Source: Saksenaea vasiformis B4078
Taxonomy: Eukaryota > Mucoromycota > Mucoromycetes > Mucorales > Saksenaeaceae
Assembly (NCBI GenBank): GCA_000697055.1
Contig: JNDT01002236.1
Location: 62,001 to 126,000 of the forward strand
DNA: 64,000 nt
Direction: 5' to 3'
Part shown: positions 22,845-34,623 of the stretch, in pieces
How positions within the stretch are numbered: the stretch's first letter is position 1
How the letters are laid out: each line of letters starts with the position of its first letter
Position numbers and translations under genes: made by a program
Notes under the pieces: model-generated
Database searches by the model: none
Told to the model about the DNA's origin: nothing
The model's input: only the letters and a program-made list of their open reading frames with translations

Positions 22845-23232
22845 GAATGTGTCAGAGACAGGGTTTCATTGTCTCGTGCAAAGAACGTGTTAGTGATAGG
22901 GCTTGATTATCTCGTGTCGGTCACCATATTCTTTTATTTCATGCAAATGATGTATCAGTGATCGGATTCGTGTACTTCATGCAAAAGGTGTGTGAGAGGT
23001 ACCGTTTTTTTGTCTCATGCAAAAGGCGTGTCACTGATCGGATTCTTTTACTTCATGCAAAAGGTGTCTCAGAAACAGGATTTCATAGTCTCATGCAAAG
23101 GATGAATCAGTGATCGGGCTCTTTTGACTCACACAAACGGTGTCTCAGAGACAGGATTTCCATTGTCTCATGCAAAAGGCGTGTTGAAGATAGGCTTCTC
23201 TTTTCTCACACAAAGAGGAAGTTTCAGATAAC
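22845..23232 (+). repeat. ~38-bp tandem array in repeat copy B
   Basis: About ten degenerate units of roughly 38 bp. Each starts TGCAAA(A/G)GG and ends in a run such as TTGTCTCA or TTTACTTCA. Two unit classes alternate, one with CTCAGAGACAGG and one with CAGTGATCGG. It is the same unit and position as the array in copy A, but longer. There are no unique spacers. Confidence 0.7.
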
Positions 23233-23632
23233 GGAAAGTGACGCTTATTTAAGGGGAACACTTCTTTATGCTTTTTCCTTGTCTCTGTTGGCACAAACAT
23301 CCCCGGTGCGGATGTTAACTTTTTATTACATATCCGGGATCACTCATGTTTTCTGTATGCGTTTAGGCTGCATGACCGTTGTCCCGAACTGTCTTGGCTG
23401 CGTTGGTGCCCTTCGCCCTTCACTCAAGTAAGCAGATGTTGTCACACACTCAGGATCGCTCATTTTCCGCAATAGTTTGCTAGACGTTGTATTGCTTCAA
23501 GTCCTCTGCAGACCGTTCAAAAATGGCCGCTCCAACGCCATTGGGATCCCCCCCCACCTCCCGCCGTCCCCACCGCTTCAGGTACGGGGCAGGACGCTGT
23601 TGTTTCCCAACACCCTTCCGTTTACTGTCAGA

Positions 23633-23975
23633 GACATTGCTAGCCAATGATCGACACATGACCACGAAGGGACCCCGTTTCCACTCCGAAATTATCTAGA
23701 CTGTGGACTTTGGATCACTTCCGTATTAGCCCTTATTCCGCATTTCTTTGCTGCATTAAGAAAGATCAAGTATAGATGACGGCTATATATTGAATATATA
23801 GACATCTCTGCAATCATGGAATATAGTCCGCTCTATCTGTATTCATGGATGATTTTGTTATAAAAGGAAGAACATTTTTTATTCAATAAAGGATTATCTA
23901 AGTCTCGCTGACTTCCCTTCTCTCTTGTGTTTTCACTATCCTCCTGATTTCAGCTGTCACAGTTGTGTGGCCATA
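23633..23975. mobile_element. 343-bp LTR-like insertion in repeat copy B
   Basis: Compared with copies A and C, copy B has an extra block flanked by the 5-bp direct repeat CCGTT (23628-23632 and 23976-23980). Removing the block and one repeat restores the colinear sequence CCCTTCCGTTCGGGGAG. Internally it has a TATA-like GTTATAAAAGG (about 23858), a poly(A)-signal-like CAATAAAGG (about 23884) and a palindrome CTATATATTGAATATATAG. A 5-bp duplication plus promoter and poly(A) signals fits a solo LTR, but the ends are not the usual TG...CA, so the class is uncertain. Confidence 0.5.
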
Positions 23976-24364
23976 CCGTTCGGGGAGTAAGTAAAATGAC
24001 ATCCAAGTATTGTTCCATTCACTAACCATGAACAAATTGTTATGTTGTTTATATGAATTTCGCGTCCACTGGAGAGACCAAAGTTCATGTAAGCTGATTA
24101 AACTTCTGACATAAAATTGATTACTAACGGCCGCTCTTTCAATTCTTCTTTAGCGCAAACTTGGCTCTTAAGAGACGCAAGATTTATTTAGAGTAGCGTA
24201 AAGTAATTCAATAAAGAGTATGTCAACGGTTGCATTTGGAAGTTTGGCCAAAGTAAAGGATCAAAATGGAGGGTCGTGCCCACAGCCATGAAAGTTTTGG
24301 CGGTCGTTGAATAACACAATCTGGCGCTGAAGCTCAAGCCTCCGACGGCAAAGCTTCTTTCGCC

Positions 24365-25829
<1,465 letters not shown>

Positions 25830-25960
25830 GAGGATTATAAAATAACGATTTTGCGCAAGTTTACATTTGGAATAGAGCATAAGCCTCTTTTGCCGATTAT
25901 CGCATCCCATAAATACATATAAAGCGTCAGTTCAGGCTTATACCTTTCCTTACCATAACG

Positions 25961-26615
25961 ATGTATTGCATTTTAATTCTCTTTGTATATCACTTATCAA
26001 TCGTTGTTGCTGGATTAATCCGGCGTGATGAACGTTCAGAAGCTGATTATCCTTATAACTATAATCCGCCGCGAGATAACCCAGATTACTGCGAAGGTAC
26101 ATGAATCAGTATACGCAGATAGATCTTACGATTTTCCTAGGATTTACAATTACACACCCGTCGCGAAGCGATCTTATTCTCAGATCTGGTCAGATTGCAA
26201 AGGTTTCTTGGGAAGTAGATCGGAGCGTCGATATAGTCCCGGATATAGTCACTCGCATTCGTTACCTCGACGTAGATCAGCGCAATGAACAAGTCATAGG
26301 CGAAAACATTAGTTTGTATAACATTAGAGCCATGTTATAGATTGATTGATGTTCTTGAATTTAGCGCTTTTTACGCATGGTAATGGTGGTTCTGTAACAT
26401 TTCCTGTGAATCTTCTCGACGCGGCTGGCGAATATCACATACGAATCATGGTCAATTACCCGGTAAAACTTAGACATTGATCGTACGGTCCGCTGTTTAC
26501 ATATTATGTATTTTAACAGGGAACATCTACCCATTGTGTCTATGAATCGGTCCCATTTATTGTGAAACCGTGCAGTTTTGCACGCTACACAGCTACTGGT
26601 CTCCCTGCTCCGTAA
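25961..26615 (+). CDS. Small secreted protein, Kre9/KNH-like Ig-type fold (tentative)
   Basis: Four exons: 25961-26096, 26141-26311, 26365-26462 and 26520-26615, giving 166 residues. The N-terminus MYCILILFVYHLSIVVAG is a clear signal peptide. The mature part starts with a Tyr/Asn/Pro-rich segment, then GFTITHPSRSDLILRSGQIA and KVSWEVD, a pattern like the N-terminal beta-sandwich of Ser-Thr-rich KNH-type wall proteins, and then GEYHIRIMVNYPG. Three Cys residues could form disulphides. There is no GPI signal at the C-terminus. The second intron uses donor GTTTGT, the only one that keeps the frame. The family assignment is tentative; the exon model is reasonably consistent. Confidence 0.6.
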
Positions 26616-28732
26616 TTGATGCGGGTGAGACACGAAGTCAGCGTCCTCATATGCTAAATATAGTCGGAGAGCCATCGCCATTGCGGAAAAAAAATTATGC
26701 TACTCTCCATGCACTTTCTACACTTTTCTATGTATCTTTGCGATGCGGTTGTTATAATAATACTTTTTTCAAAACGTTTTGGTAATCTTTCTTCAGCATC
26801 ATACAAGGCAATCTTAAATAAATTTTTCTACGCCACGAAGTATATTCGGATAGTGACAAAGAACAACGATGGAAGGGCCAGAGATGTGATTCGTACGATC
26901 GAGTTGTATTCAACTCCAAGGAGTATTTCCACCCTTTTGTCCGCCCGCGAAATAATATTAAAAATTAGTATGTAATCGTGATTGCAGCATTAGTAGAGCA
27001 TTACACGTTTGTATTAATAAATTAGACAGATCTTAACTATCAGATGCAAGTAGATCATCTCTACAAGGGTGTTACTCCATACCAATAATTCATTGGAGCA
27101 TTAATGTACCCGTTTCTCAACAAGTAGCACGATTGACAAATAATTTATGTCTCTCGAAGAGAAGAACATATGACATCTCCTTGAGCTGAGTTACTCATTA
27201 GAGAAACTTCCAGAGGATGAATTAGGCGGCTGGTTTGGCAACGCGATTGCAACCTACCCCTGTTTTTCCTGCCCCAGATGCTTCCTTTGATCACTTGTAA
27301 GGATCTAGGAGTTGAGAGGCGGAATCACAACAACACACGCAACAAATGCAGCACTGGTCTGCATCGCGTCTTCTCGTGTGCCAACTAAGCATGTTGACCA
27401 CTGACAGGTGGATGTTAAAAAGATACGACTACCAAACTAATAACGATAATTTGGATCCTAAAGCAAAACGTTGCCACCAATGGTACACATCTGCCGACCA
27501 TAACCATACAGCGTACCTATCCTTACGTCGAAACACGGCAATTAGGGGTGTGCAACCGTAGGTAACAGATAGCGTGATCAATGCATACGTTACTGCTTCT
27601 AGCGGAAACAATAGTCAGCGCACTACCTTGCGAAAACTGGGATCATCTCAAATATACGACTGATCAATATAATCCTCCCAAACAGACAGCTTAGCTTCTC
27701 CATAGAGGCTGTCGCCTTCTAAGGTACCATAAGCACTTCCAAATTTAAAATCTAACCATGGTTTAGGACTACCGGACAGAAATCTTAGTTCGATCATGAT
27801 AGAAAGACGTTGGAAATAGGCTATGTTGCTGACAGAGGAAGTCATTCTGATTGTCATTGCTGCAAGCTACATCTAAAAAGTTGAGCAATTCAATCTCTAT
27901 AGGATCTGACAGATTTGCGTTTAGTAGATTATTGATAGACACGTAGACAGTTGTAAGGGAATATAGGTAACGATGAATCTGTGTCACAATGGGTCTACAT
28001 ATTCTATGACGCTATTCCGTTTCATGGACATCAAAAGAATACCCTGAAGGATAACGTCTCAAAAAGTCGCACCTTGAAGATATGCGACTGTTTGAGTATA
28101 TTATGCTGTGACATTCATGTTGCTTACAAGAAAAGATTGTTCCATAGTGGTTATCCCATAAGCACCGACCTAGTAAAAGTGAGCCACTCCCTACTGCATA
28201 GTGCATTCTCTTAATGCCTTCGTGAAGGGATGGGTGGCTAAAACGCAAGAGACAGAGACGTTCAGATTACATTTTCCATTAGAATTTCCGGGTGCAAACC
28301 CCTTTACTTGGTGGCTGAGCCCTTCCTATACTTTTTCACTCATCCCTTTTCGTGGTTTTTGTTGCAGATATTGTATACTCGGTGCATGGCATAGCTGAAT
28401 ATCTTTTTTTTTAATATTATGGAAAGTTGGCGACATCATCGTTATACGGTTAATGAATATCCGCCTTCATACAAAAGTAATACATGAATTGATATAAAAT
28501 AAAATGGAAGATCATTCTAACGATCACCAGCCAGGACCGAAGTCTGCCAAAATGTCCATATGAATACAAACTGTCTGGATGCTTTCGAAGTCCGGCAAAT
28601 TGGTGTGCGCACAAAGAAATGCAGAGCAGCAGCATCGGACTGTGACTACTTTTGAATCGAGCCTGTTCCCAATTCCTGTGTGCTGGGTTGACACAATTTC
28701 TTTTCAAAGCAAAAAAAAAGAGAAAAGAAAAA
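26616..28732. other. No gene confidently identified
   Basis: Minus-strand frames at 27648-27987 contain Cys- and aromatic-containing text (NFLDVACSNDNQNDFLCQQ) but could not be joined into a gene. Other frames are short and contradictory. The last ~40 bp before 28733 are A-rich and form the leader of the BRD8-like gene. Confidence 0.4.
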
Positions 28733-30680
28733 ATGGCGAGTATGGAATGGACCGTGCTAGAAAATCTACTGTTAGCACAAGCAGTCTACAAACATGGCGA
28801 AGAGAATTGGGCTCTTATTGCACGCGATCTCAGGCATCACGCCATGCTTAATAGACAGTCGGATTTCTTTAATCAGAAAGTGGGTTTCAAATAAATCATG
28901 TCATAGTAAAAGTTTACTTACCCGATCGCTAGAATTGCTCGTTGCAATATTACCTATTGATTGAAGACTTAGAAACAGAGAAGTATGTGACATAGGGTCG
29001 TTGAGCCCTCTGATGCAAACGTCTTATCCGCAGGAGACAACCCAAGTCCCTTGCTACTCCGGATATGCCGCCAGTTGTGAAACTTGCAAGGAAGTTTTAC
29101 ACGTTGCGGATAGATGAGTTGAAGCATGCGATCAAAAATGACGAAGAGAAATTTATGAATATCGTCGGCGAAATTGATGACATTCGGTCAGGGCGATGGG
29201 ACAAAAGCCTAACGGAGGTTTTGAAAGAAAGAGAGATGGTAGATAGTACGGAACCGGAACCCCGTGCTGTGGATGGTGAGATTAGCAGTTCTACTGTTTT
29301 ATCCATTGTATCTGATTCCGTGAAACCGAAAGGGCAGGCGAATGAACCTGCAATCGAAATGTCCACGTCCTCAGCGGCGACGACAGATCAATCTGTAATG
29401 GAAGATAGCTCAAAAGAAGTAAAACAGCAAAGTGTGCCAAGTTTGCATGCTGCGACAAAGGAGGAACTACAGATGCAGTCTGATAATGATGTCAAAACTT
29501 CATTAGACCGACAACAAGTTACGTCTGGAGATATAGACGAAAGCTGTTCTTCAGCAACGAAGTATAATTCGAAAGAGAGTGATGCGATAGGTTCGGTGAT
29601 TGAGAAAGTCAGTTCTGTCGATGAATCGCAAAAATCATTATCATCACCTACAATCAGTGGTAGCACAGAAGCTTTAGAAAACACTACGGATCATGTTGTA
29701 GATCATGGCATAGCCGTGGAAGCAAGACCATTAATTTCAAAACGCAAATTGGAAGAGATTGAGGATGAAGCAAGTGATGTGCTTCCAAAATTGAAGCGTT
29801 TCCAAACGGATGGAACTGTAAAACAAGAACCCATATCCACGATCGCAGGTGAGTTAAGCATCGGTAATGATGGCAGCAGCGTAACTCATAGCACAAGTGA
29901 CTTCCACACAAGCGAATGCGCTGGAGGATGAAGAATGCAGGACGCAGGAACCAACAGGTTCCAAAGATACAAAAACAGCCCCAGAAATCGTAAGCGAAGT
30001 TTCGCCAGGCAAGTCTTTTTGTCGATGTACGCATGTATATCACAGTCCTAATTTTTTTTTTTTTTTTTTTGGTTGTCAGGTACTCCTCATCGCATGCTAT
30101 CCCCAGGGATGGATAAGAACGATAGAGAAGGCACAGAAAGTGTCACTGGGAGTGAAAGCAACGTTACAACACCAACAGCAGCCATCACGTCATCGTCAGC
30201 CGATCGTAGGCGGGGCAAAGACGAACAGCGGCAGAAATCATGGCAAAAAAATATTAATTTGCTCTGGCGTGAGATAGCAAATCATAAAAACGGTGCTATG
30301 TTCATGAATCCTATTAAGGAAGCAACAGCACCGCTTTATTATGATATAGTGAAATATCCGATAGATTTAAAAACAATCAAGAACCGCATTAAAGATGGGG
30401 TAAGGAGAATGATGTCATGATAGCCGTCGCTAAAGATACTGTATAGGTCATCAAAACAACAGTTGAATTTGAACGAGACATTGTACTGATGCTTACAAAT
30501 TCACTCATGTACAACAAGGAAGGCACGGAGGTATATCAAATGGCGCAAGAAATGTGGGAAGACACCGCAGAGCAAATGAAAATTTTCAAGACGGCCGATG
30601 GCAACACTTCCACAAGCGCACACACACGAAAATCATCAACTGCAGCTAAAGAAAAATCTAAAAATGCCACGGAGCACTAG
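28733..30680 (+). CDS. BRD8-like bromodomain protein (NuA4-type complex)
   Basis: BRD8/Bdc1-type proteins are subunits of NuA4/TIP60 histone acetyltransferase complexes. Six exons: 28733-28879, 28933-28982, 29034-29848, 29892-30008, 30080-30399 and 30447-30680, giving 560 residues. The N-terminal SANT-like region (VYKHGEENWALIARDLRHH) runs into NCSLQYYLLIEDLETEKRQ. A helical block follows with KLARKFYTLRIDELK and VGEIDDIRSGRWD, typical of BRD8. A long acidic Ser/Thr-rich linker comes next. The bromodomain (about residues 430-535) has MFMNPIKEATAPLYYDIVKY and later MLTNSLMYNKEGTEVY, including the Asn-type acetyl-lysine pocket (MYN). Intron 4 starts with GC (CAG|GCAAGT) and contains an 18-T tract. 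It converges on the amidohydrolase gene. Confidence 0.88.
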
Positions 30681-30862
30681 TAGTTAGAAATGAAATAAAT
30701 AATTAATGAATCGTGTAAAGGGTTAGCGCTTACCTTTCCTTGAAAAAAAAGGTGCCTATGGACATGATGAAGCGGTTTCAGCATGGACTGGAATATAGGT
30801 CTTTTATTTGATTTCGTATGATGAAGGGAAAATGTTATGTATACACGTGTCATCGCATCTGT

Positions 30863-33800
30863 TTACACTTGTTTCGGGAAACATAAAGGTCCCGATCGGC
30901 CTCCTCCATTTACCATGAGTACTTTAGAGCCAAACTCGAATGGATTGCTATTGTAAGCGACGAAGTTAGCCTTTCCACCTTTTTGCAGAATGCCTAGTGA
31001 TTCGGATTTCATGTCAAAAATATCTGCCATATTCCATGTGACTAAGCCAACAGCATCAGCGGTGCTGAGATTCTTGTTGTGAGCTAGGTTCCAGCCAGCC
31101 TCGAAGATCAGGTTACGAGCGTCCCCATTATCTGTGTCTGTACTGGCCAGTCCAACACGTACACCATGGCGAAGCAGTACGTCCAGGCCAGTTTCTGCCG
31201 TGAGGGGAGGGCCTGCCAGACAATGACGCGCCTGCCATGTCGAAGGATAGCATCGTGATGGCATAAGGATCACTGGTATATCAAATCGGCTCAAATGGTC
31301 CGCTACAAGGTGAGCCTCTGCACCACCCAAAATGACAAATCGAACGGAATGCTGACCATTCGAACGTTCATGAAGCTGACGCTTCATTTGTACGATGGCA
31401 GCAATTTCATCCTTGTCGTCTGTCTTTACAACCACTGGGATCTTACCCTGCGCAGCACGAGCAAAAACATTGACCTCTGGATCCTTATCGGCATGAACCG
31501 TCAGTATTTCACGAATGGCTGCGATTTGCTGCGATATGGTCATCTTTGTGTCTCCAAAGGCATATCCTCCTATAAACAATACATCGTGAGAACGGATAAA
31601 ACGTTCCGCATCAATCTACCAGAATGGAAAATGTCGAAATGAAGCGCTGTTTCCTCCTTGATAATCGTATCATTGGCGTCCAGTACTGTCAAGACACTTA
31701 GTACATACAACCAAAAGATACACACAGCCTACCTGTATTTTCTGCACCAGTCCCAAGAGCAACAGAGATACCACCAAGGAGTTCAGAAGCGGACAATGGC
31801 TGAGAGACAGACGTAGTGACACCTGCAGCGGGGTCAATTACCTGTCCTTCTCTATCGAACACTGTTCGTCCTACCAGCTCTGTACGCCTTTTTCATATGT
31901 AGTCCAGCAAACTTCAAGCCATCCACTGCTCTCACGACATGTTGGCCGAGAAGAGGATCCGAGAGGTCGTTACGGGCGTACCCATCAAGAGTAGATGCTT
32001 CCATCTGGATCTCTGTCAGACCAAGAGGAACGCCTGCAGACACAATACCCTAACATTGCAGATTCAATCATTCTTTTCCAACTGATTGTATTACTCACGG
32101 GAATCACAGTTGCACCGGCCATTTCGAATACAGGACTGCCATGCGGCCATTCAACATGATTTCTATCACACTCTGATCCAGCGCATGTAATAGTACCATT
32201 TTCGACGACCAGGTACAATCCCTTTTCCGAATCATTTGCGTTGTAGATCTCTTTTGGATTCATGTACAGCTGGCTGATGTTACGGAGAACAAATGAATCC
32301 ACATGAGATCCACAGGCATCCTCAAACGTCATAGGATTATTTAAGCCGTGATCTTCTAGTTTCATAGAACCAGTTGGACGAGAAGGAAGAAGCGATTCCT
32401 CATTAGACAAGGCCCGCTCCGTGTCGTTTGGCACAGGTGTCTTTTCCAAAAGCTCTTCAACATCCTTTGTCCAAGAGGCTTCAAAACTTAATTCAACACC
32501 ATCAACAATGACGTGATCTGGACGTGCACCAAGACGCAGAGGGTGACGTGCCCAGATAACAAGATCAGCATCTTTACCAACTTCAATGCTAAAAAAGAAA
32601 AGCGTCAGAGCACACACTCTTCCCGGTGAAAAAAAGAAAAGCCAAACCTTCCAACGCGGTGATCCACACCAAGAGCCCGAGCGGGCACGCTTGTTAAAGC
32701 AGCGAGTGCCAGATGTTCGTCAAATCCATAGTGATAAGCCTTTTGTGCCTCGTGTGCCAAGTCTCGCTAAGGATAGTCCATGAACATCAATGCTACCTTG
32801 CCTTCCGACTTACGGAGTTCATGACGGGATGGTCACTCTTAAAGGCCACCGGGATTCCAGCCTCGGCTAAAATCTGTGGCGCATAGACGTTCGTGTTCCA
32901 CGCTTCCGTCTAAGTAAATGTTAGATCATCCATTATTCGTGGCTGTGCTGGCGGACCTTATAACCCCACATATCTAAGTGACAATGGAAATTTAATCCCA
33001 TTTAGGAAGAATCAATGGCTTCCAAACTTACCTCCGAAGGTGGCAATGGTGATATTTGTCTTTGCCCGCTTAATGATTTCTGGTACTTGCCATGCACTCA
33101 AAGCATGATGAAAAGCCGCAATCTCAAAGTCGAATTCACGTGAATGGTGAATCATCGCTTCAAAGTCTTGAGGTAAATAACAATGGATGTTCAACTTGGT
33201 TTCATGGCGCAGCAGAGCGACAAGACTTTCCAGTTTAACGGACTCGGGGAATCCCGTTGATAACCTTGTGTCGATTGAGAAAGTTTGATTAATCCTAGTT
33301 GCCGCGTCGCACCAATCATCCTGAGTTTGTTTGAGTTTCTGTGCATCCTCAAACCATTGTCGAAACAGATAACCTTCTCCCAAACCTTGAACGACAAAAT
33401 CAATGACGTTATGTGCTAAATGTGTGCAGACTTACGTGACATGGGCATTTTATTTTGGGCAGCACCATAGTTTGCCTTTGGGTTTTCACCACACGCCATT
33501 TTCATGTAACGCCAGATGACTTCCTGATCCTCCGCTGTGACACCAGCTGTGATAAGCATATCGTTCACAGAGAGAGTAGGCACCGGCCGAAGTTTAACCA
33601 CTGCCGCTTCACCGCCCATCGAGTTGGCTGAACCCGGGAGAATTAATGCTGTTGTGATGCCACCACTAGCGACAATCTTGACCGCAGGATCACTTGGATT
33701 GAGAGCATCAATGACGCGCACCTGGTTACAGTTGAGTGAAATGCATGACGTATAGTTACAAGCTTACATAAGGCGTGGTGGGACTGGTCACTTCATTAGT

Positions 33801-34431
33801 ATCCTGCAGTCCAACCAGTCCAGGGAAACTATCCACCGTCATATGTGAATGCTACAAGAAATTTTTAGTCTGGGTGTACTGGTAAAATGTTCGGGCTCAC
33901 CATATCAATAATTCCAGGCGTAACTATACGTCCAGCAGCATCGATAACCTTGGTATCCTTTCCCGCAGTAAGGTGCTTATCGATTGCGGCGATCAAACCG
34001 TTTTCGAGTAGCACATCGCCTTCCATGTATCTGTCACCAAGCCATACGAGACCATTCTTTACCAGTAGCTGGCCGCTACCGGCTGATCTAGGATTACGGT
34101 GTCGTTGGCGAGTCGCGTTTGTAGTAGCTGTTTGACGTTGGACGATCGCCTCGCACTTCTCCAGCCCATACCGGAATGACTCGGGTGAAATGCCTGGAGG
34201 TACGACGGTTTGTTGCGAGGTCTCTTCCCAAAGGCCGCGCACCTGCATATCGTTTCCGTCAAAGGAGGCGTTGCCTGGGAGTTTCTGAGAGAGGTAGACA
34301 CAGCTGGTACCTAACAGTGCCAAGGCGCCAACCGTCAGTGCATAACGGACTCGCTTTTTATTTTTTGGTGCATGGGAAAGAAGAGGCTGCGCTGCACCTT
34401 TTCCCAATGACGACGTGAAGTAGTACGTCAT
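30863..34431 (-). CDS. Membrane-anchored amidohydrolase-superfamily protein
   Basis: A large metallo-dependent hydrolase of the amidohydrolase superfamily; the substrate is not known. Twelve exons: 34431-33901, 33851-33768, 33721-33436, 33385-33032, 32973-32957, 32909-32814, 32766-32648, 32588-32099, 32049-31875, 31822-31733, 31685-31620 and 31569-30863, giving 1004 residues; all junctions keep the frame. A type II anchor lies near the N-terminus (ALTVGALALLGTSCVYL). The first hydrolase half has TPGIIDMHSHMTVD (HxH metal site), NIHCYLPQDFEAMIHHSREF and AFKSDHPVMNS, followed by VGKDADLVIWARHPLRLGAR. The second half (GGVTTSVSQPLS...VKTDDKDEIAAIVQ...GKANFVAYNSNPF) is a degenerate repeat of the fold. 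The fifth exon is 17 nt. It ends 182 bp from the BRD8-like gene. Confidence 0.85.
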
Positions 34432-34623
34432 GAGCTCAAAAAACAAGGAAAAGGCAATAAGGAGGAGCAACGCCAGGCGGAGGGTATTTGTACGGGCGGG
34501 ACTGTTGCATGATCTCTTCCTTGTGCAACATGAAACGCCAAGCAGCTAATGCGCTACACCCTTGGCATAGCCACGTTAAACATTTAGCGAAGAATACGTT
34601 CATGGTTGCTCAATCTATTCCAG

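Larger units (their letters stand above)
22676..24222 (+). repeat. Copy B of dispersed spliced repeat (with insertion)
   Basis: The best preserved copy. Order: a 5' block (ggatttttcccatgacttcg), a tandem array (22845-23232), TATA-like CTTATTTAAGG (about 23248), a CT-rich leader, GGGATCACTCATG, CCCGAACTGTCTTGGC, and ATTGCTTCAAGTCCTCTGC. An inserted element (23633-23975) follows, then donor GA|GTAAGTAAAATG (about 23986), a block with CACTAACCATGAA, branch-point-like GATTACTAACGG, acceptor TTCTTCTTTAG|CGCAAAC (about 24154), and a terminal exon with CAATAAAGAG. It resembles a promoter-intron-poly(A) transcription unit without a conserved protein. It ends about 140 bp before the ATE1 start codon, so its terminator region abuts the ATE1 promoter. 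Confidence 0.72.

Noticed and set aside
22845..23232. CRISPR-like regular repeats
   Set aside because: The units are contiguous and degenerate without unique spacers, and the surrounding genes are clearly eukaryotic.
30053..30070. Poly(T) tract as a Pol III terminator
   Set aside because: It lies within the pyrimidine tract of a BRD8-like intron, just before the acceptor.
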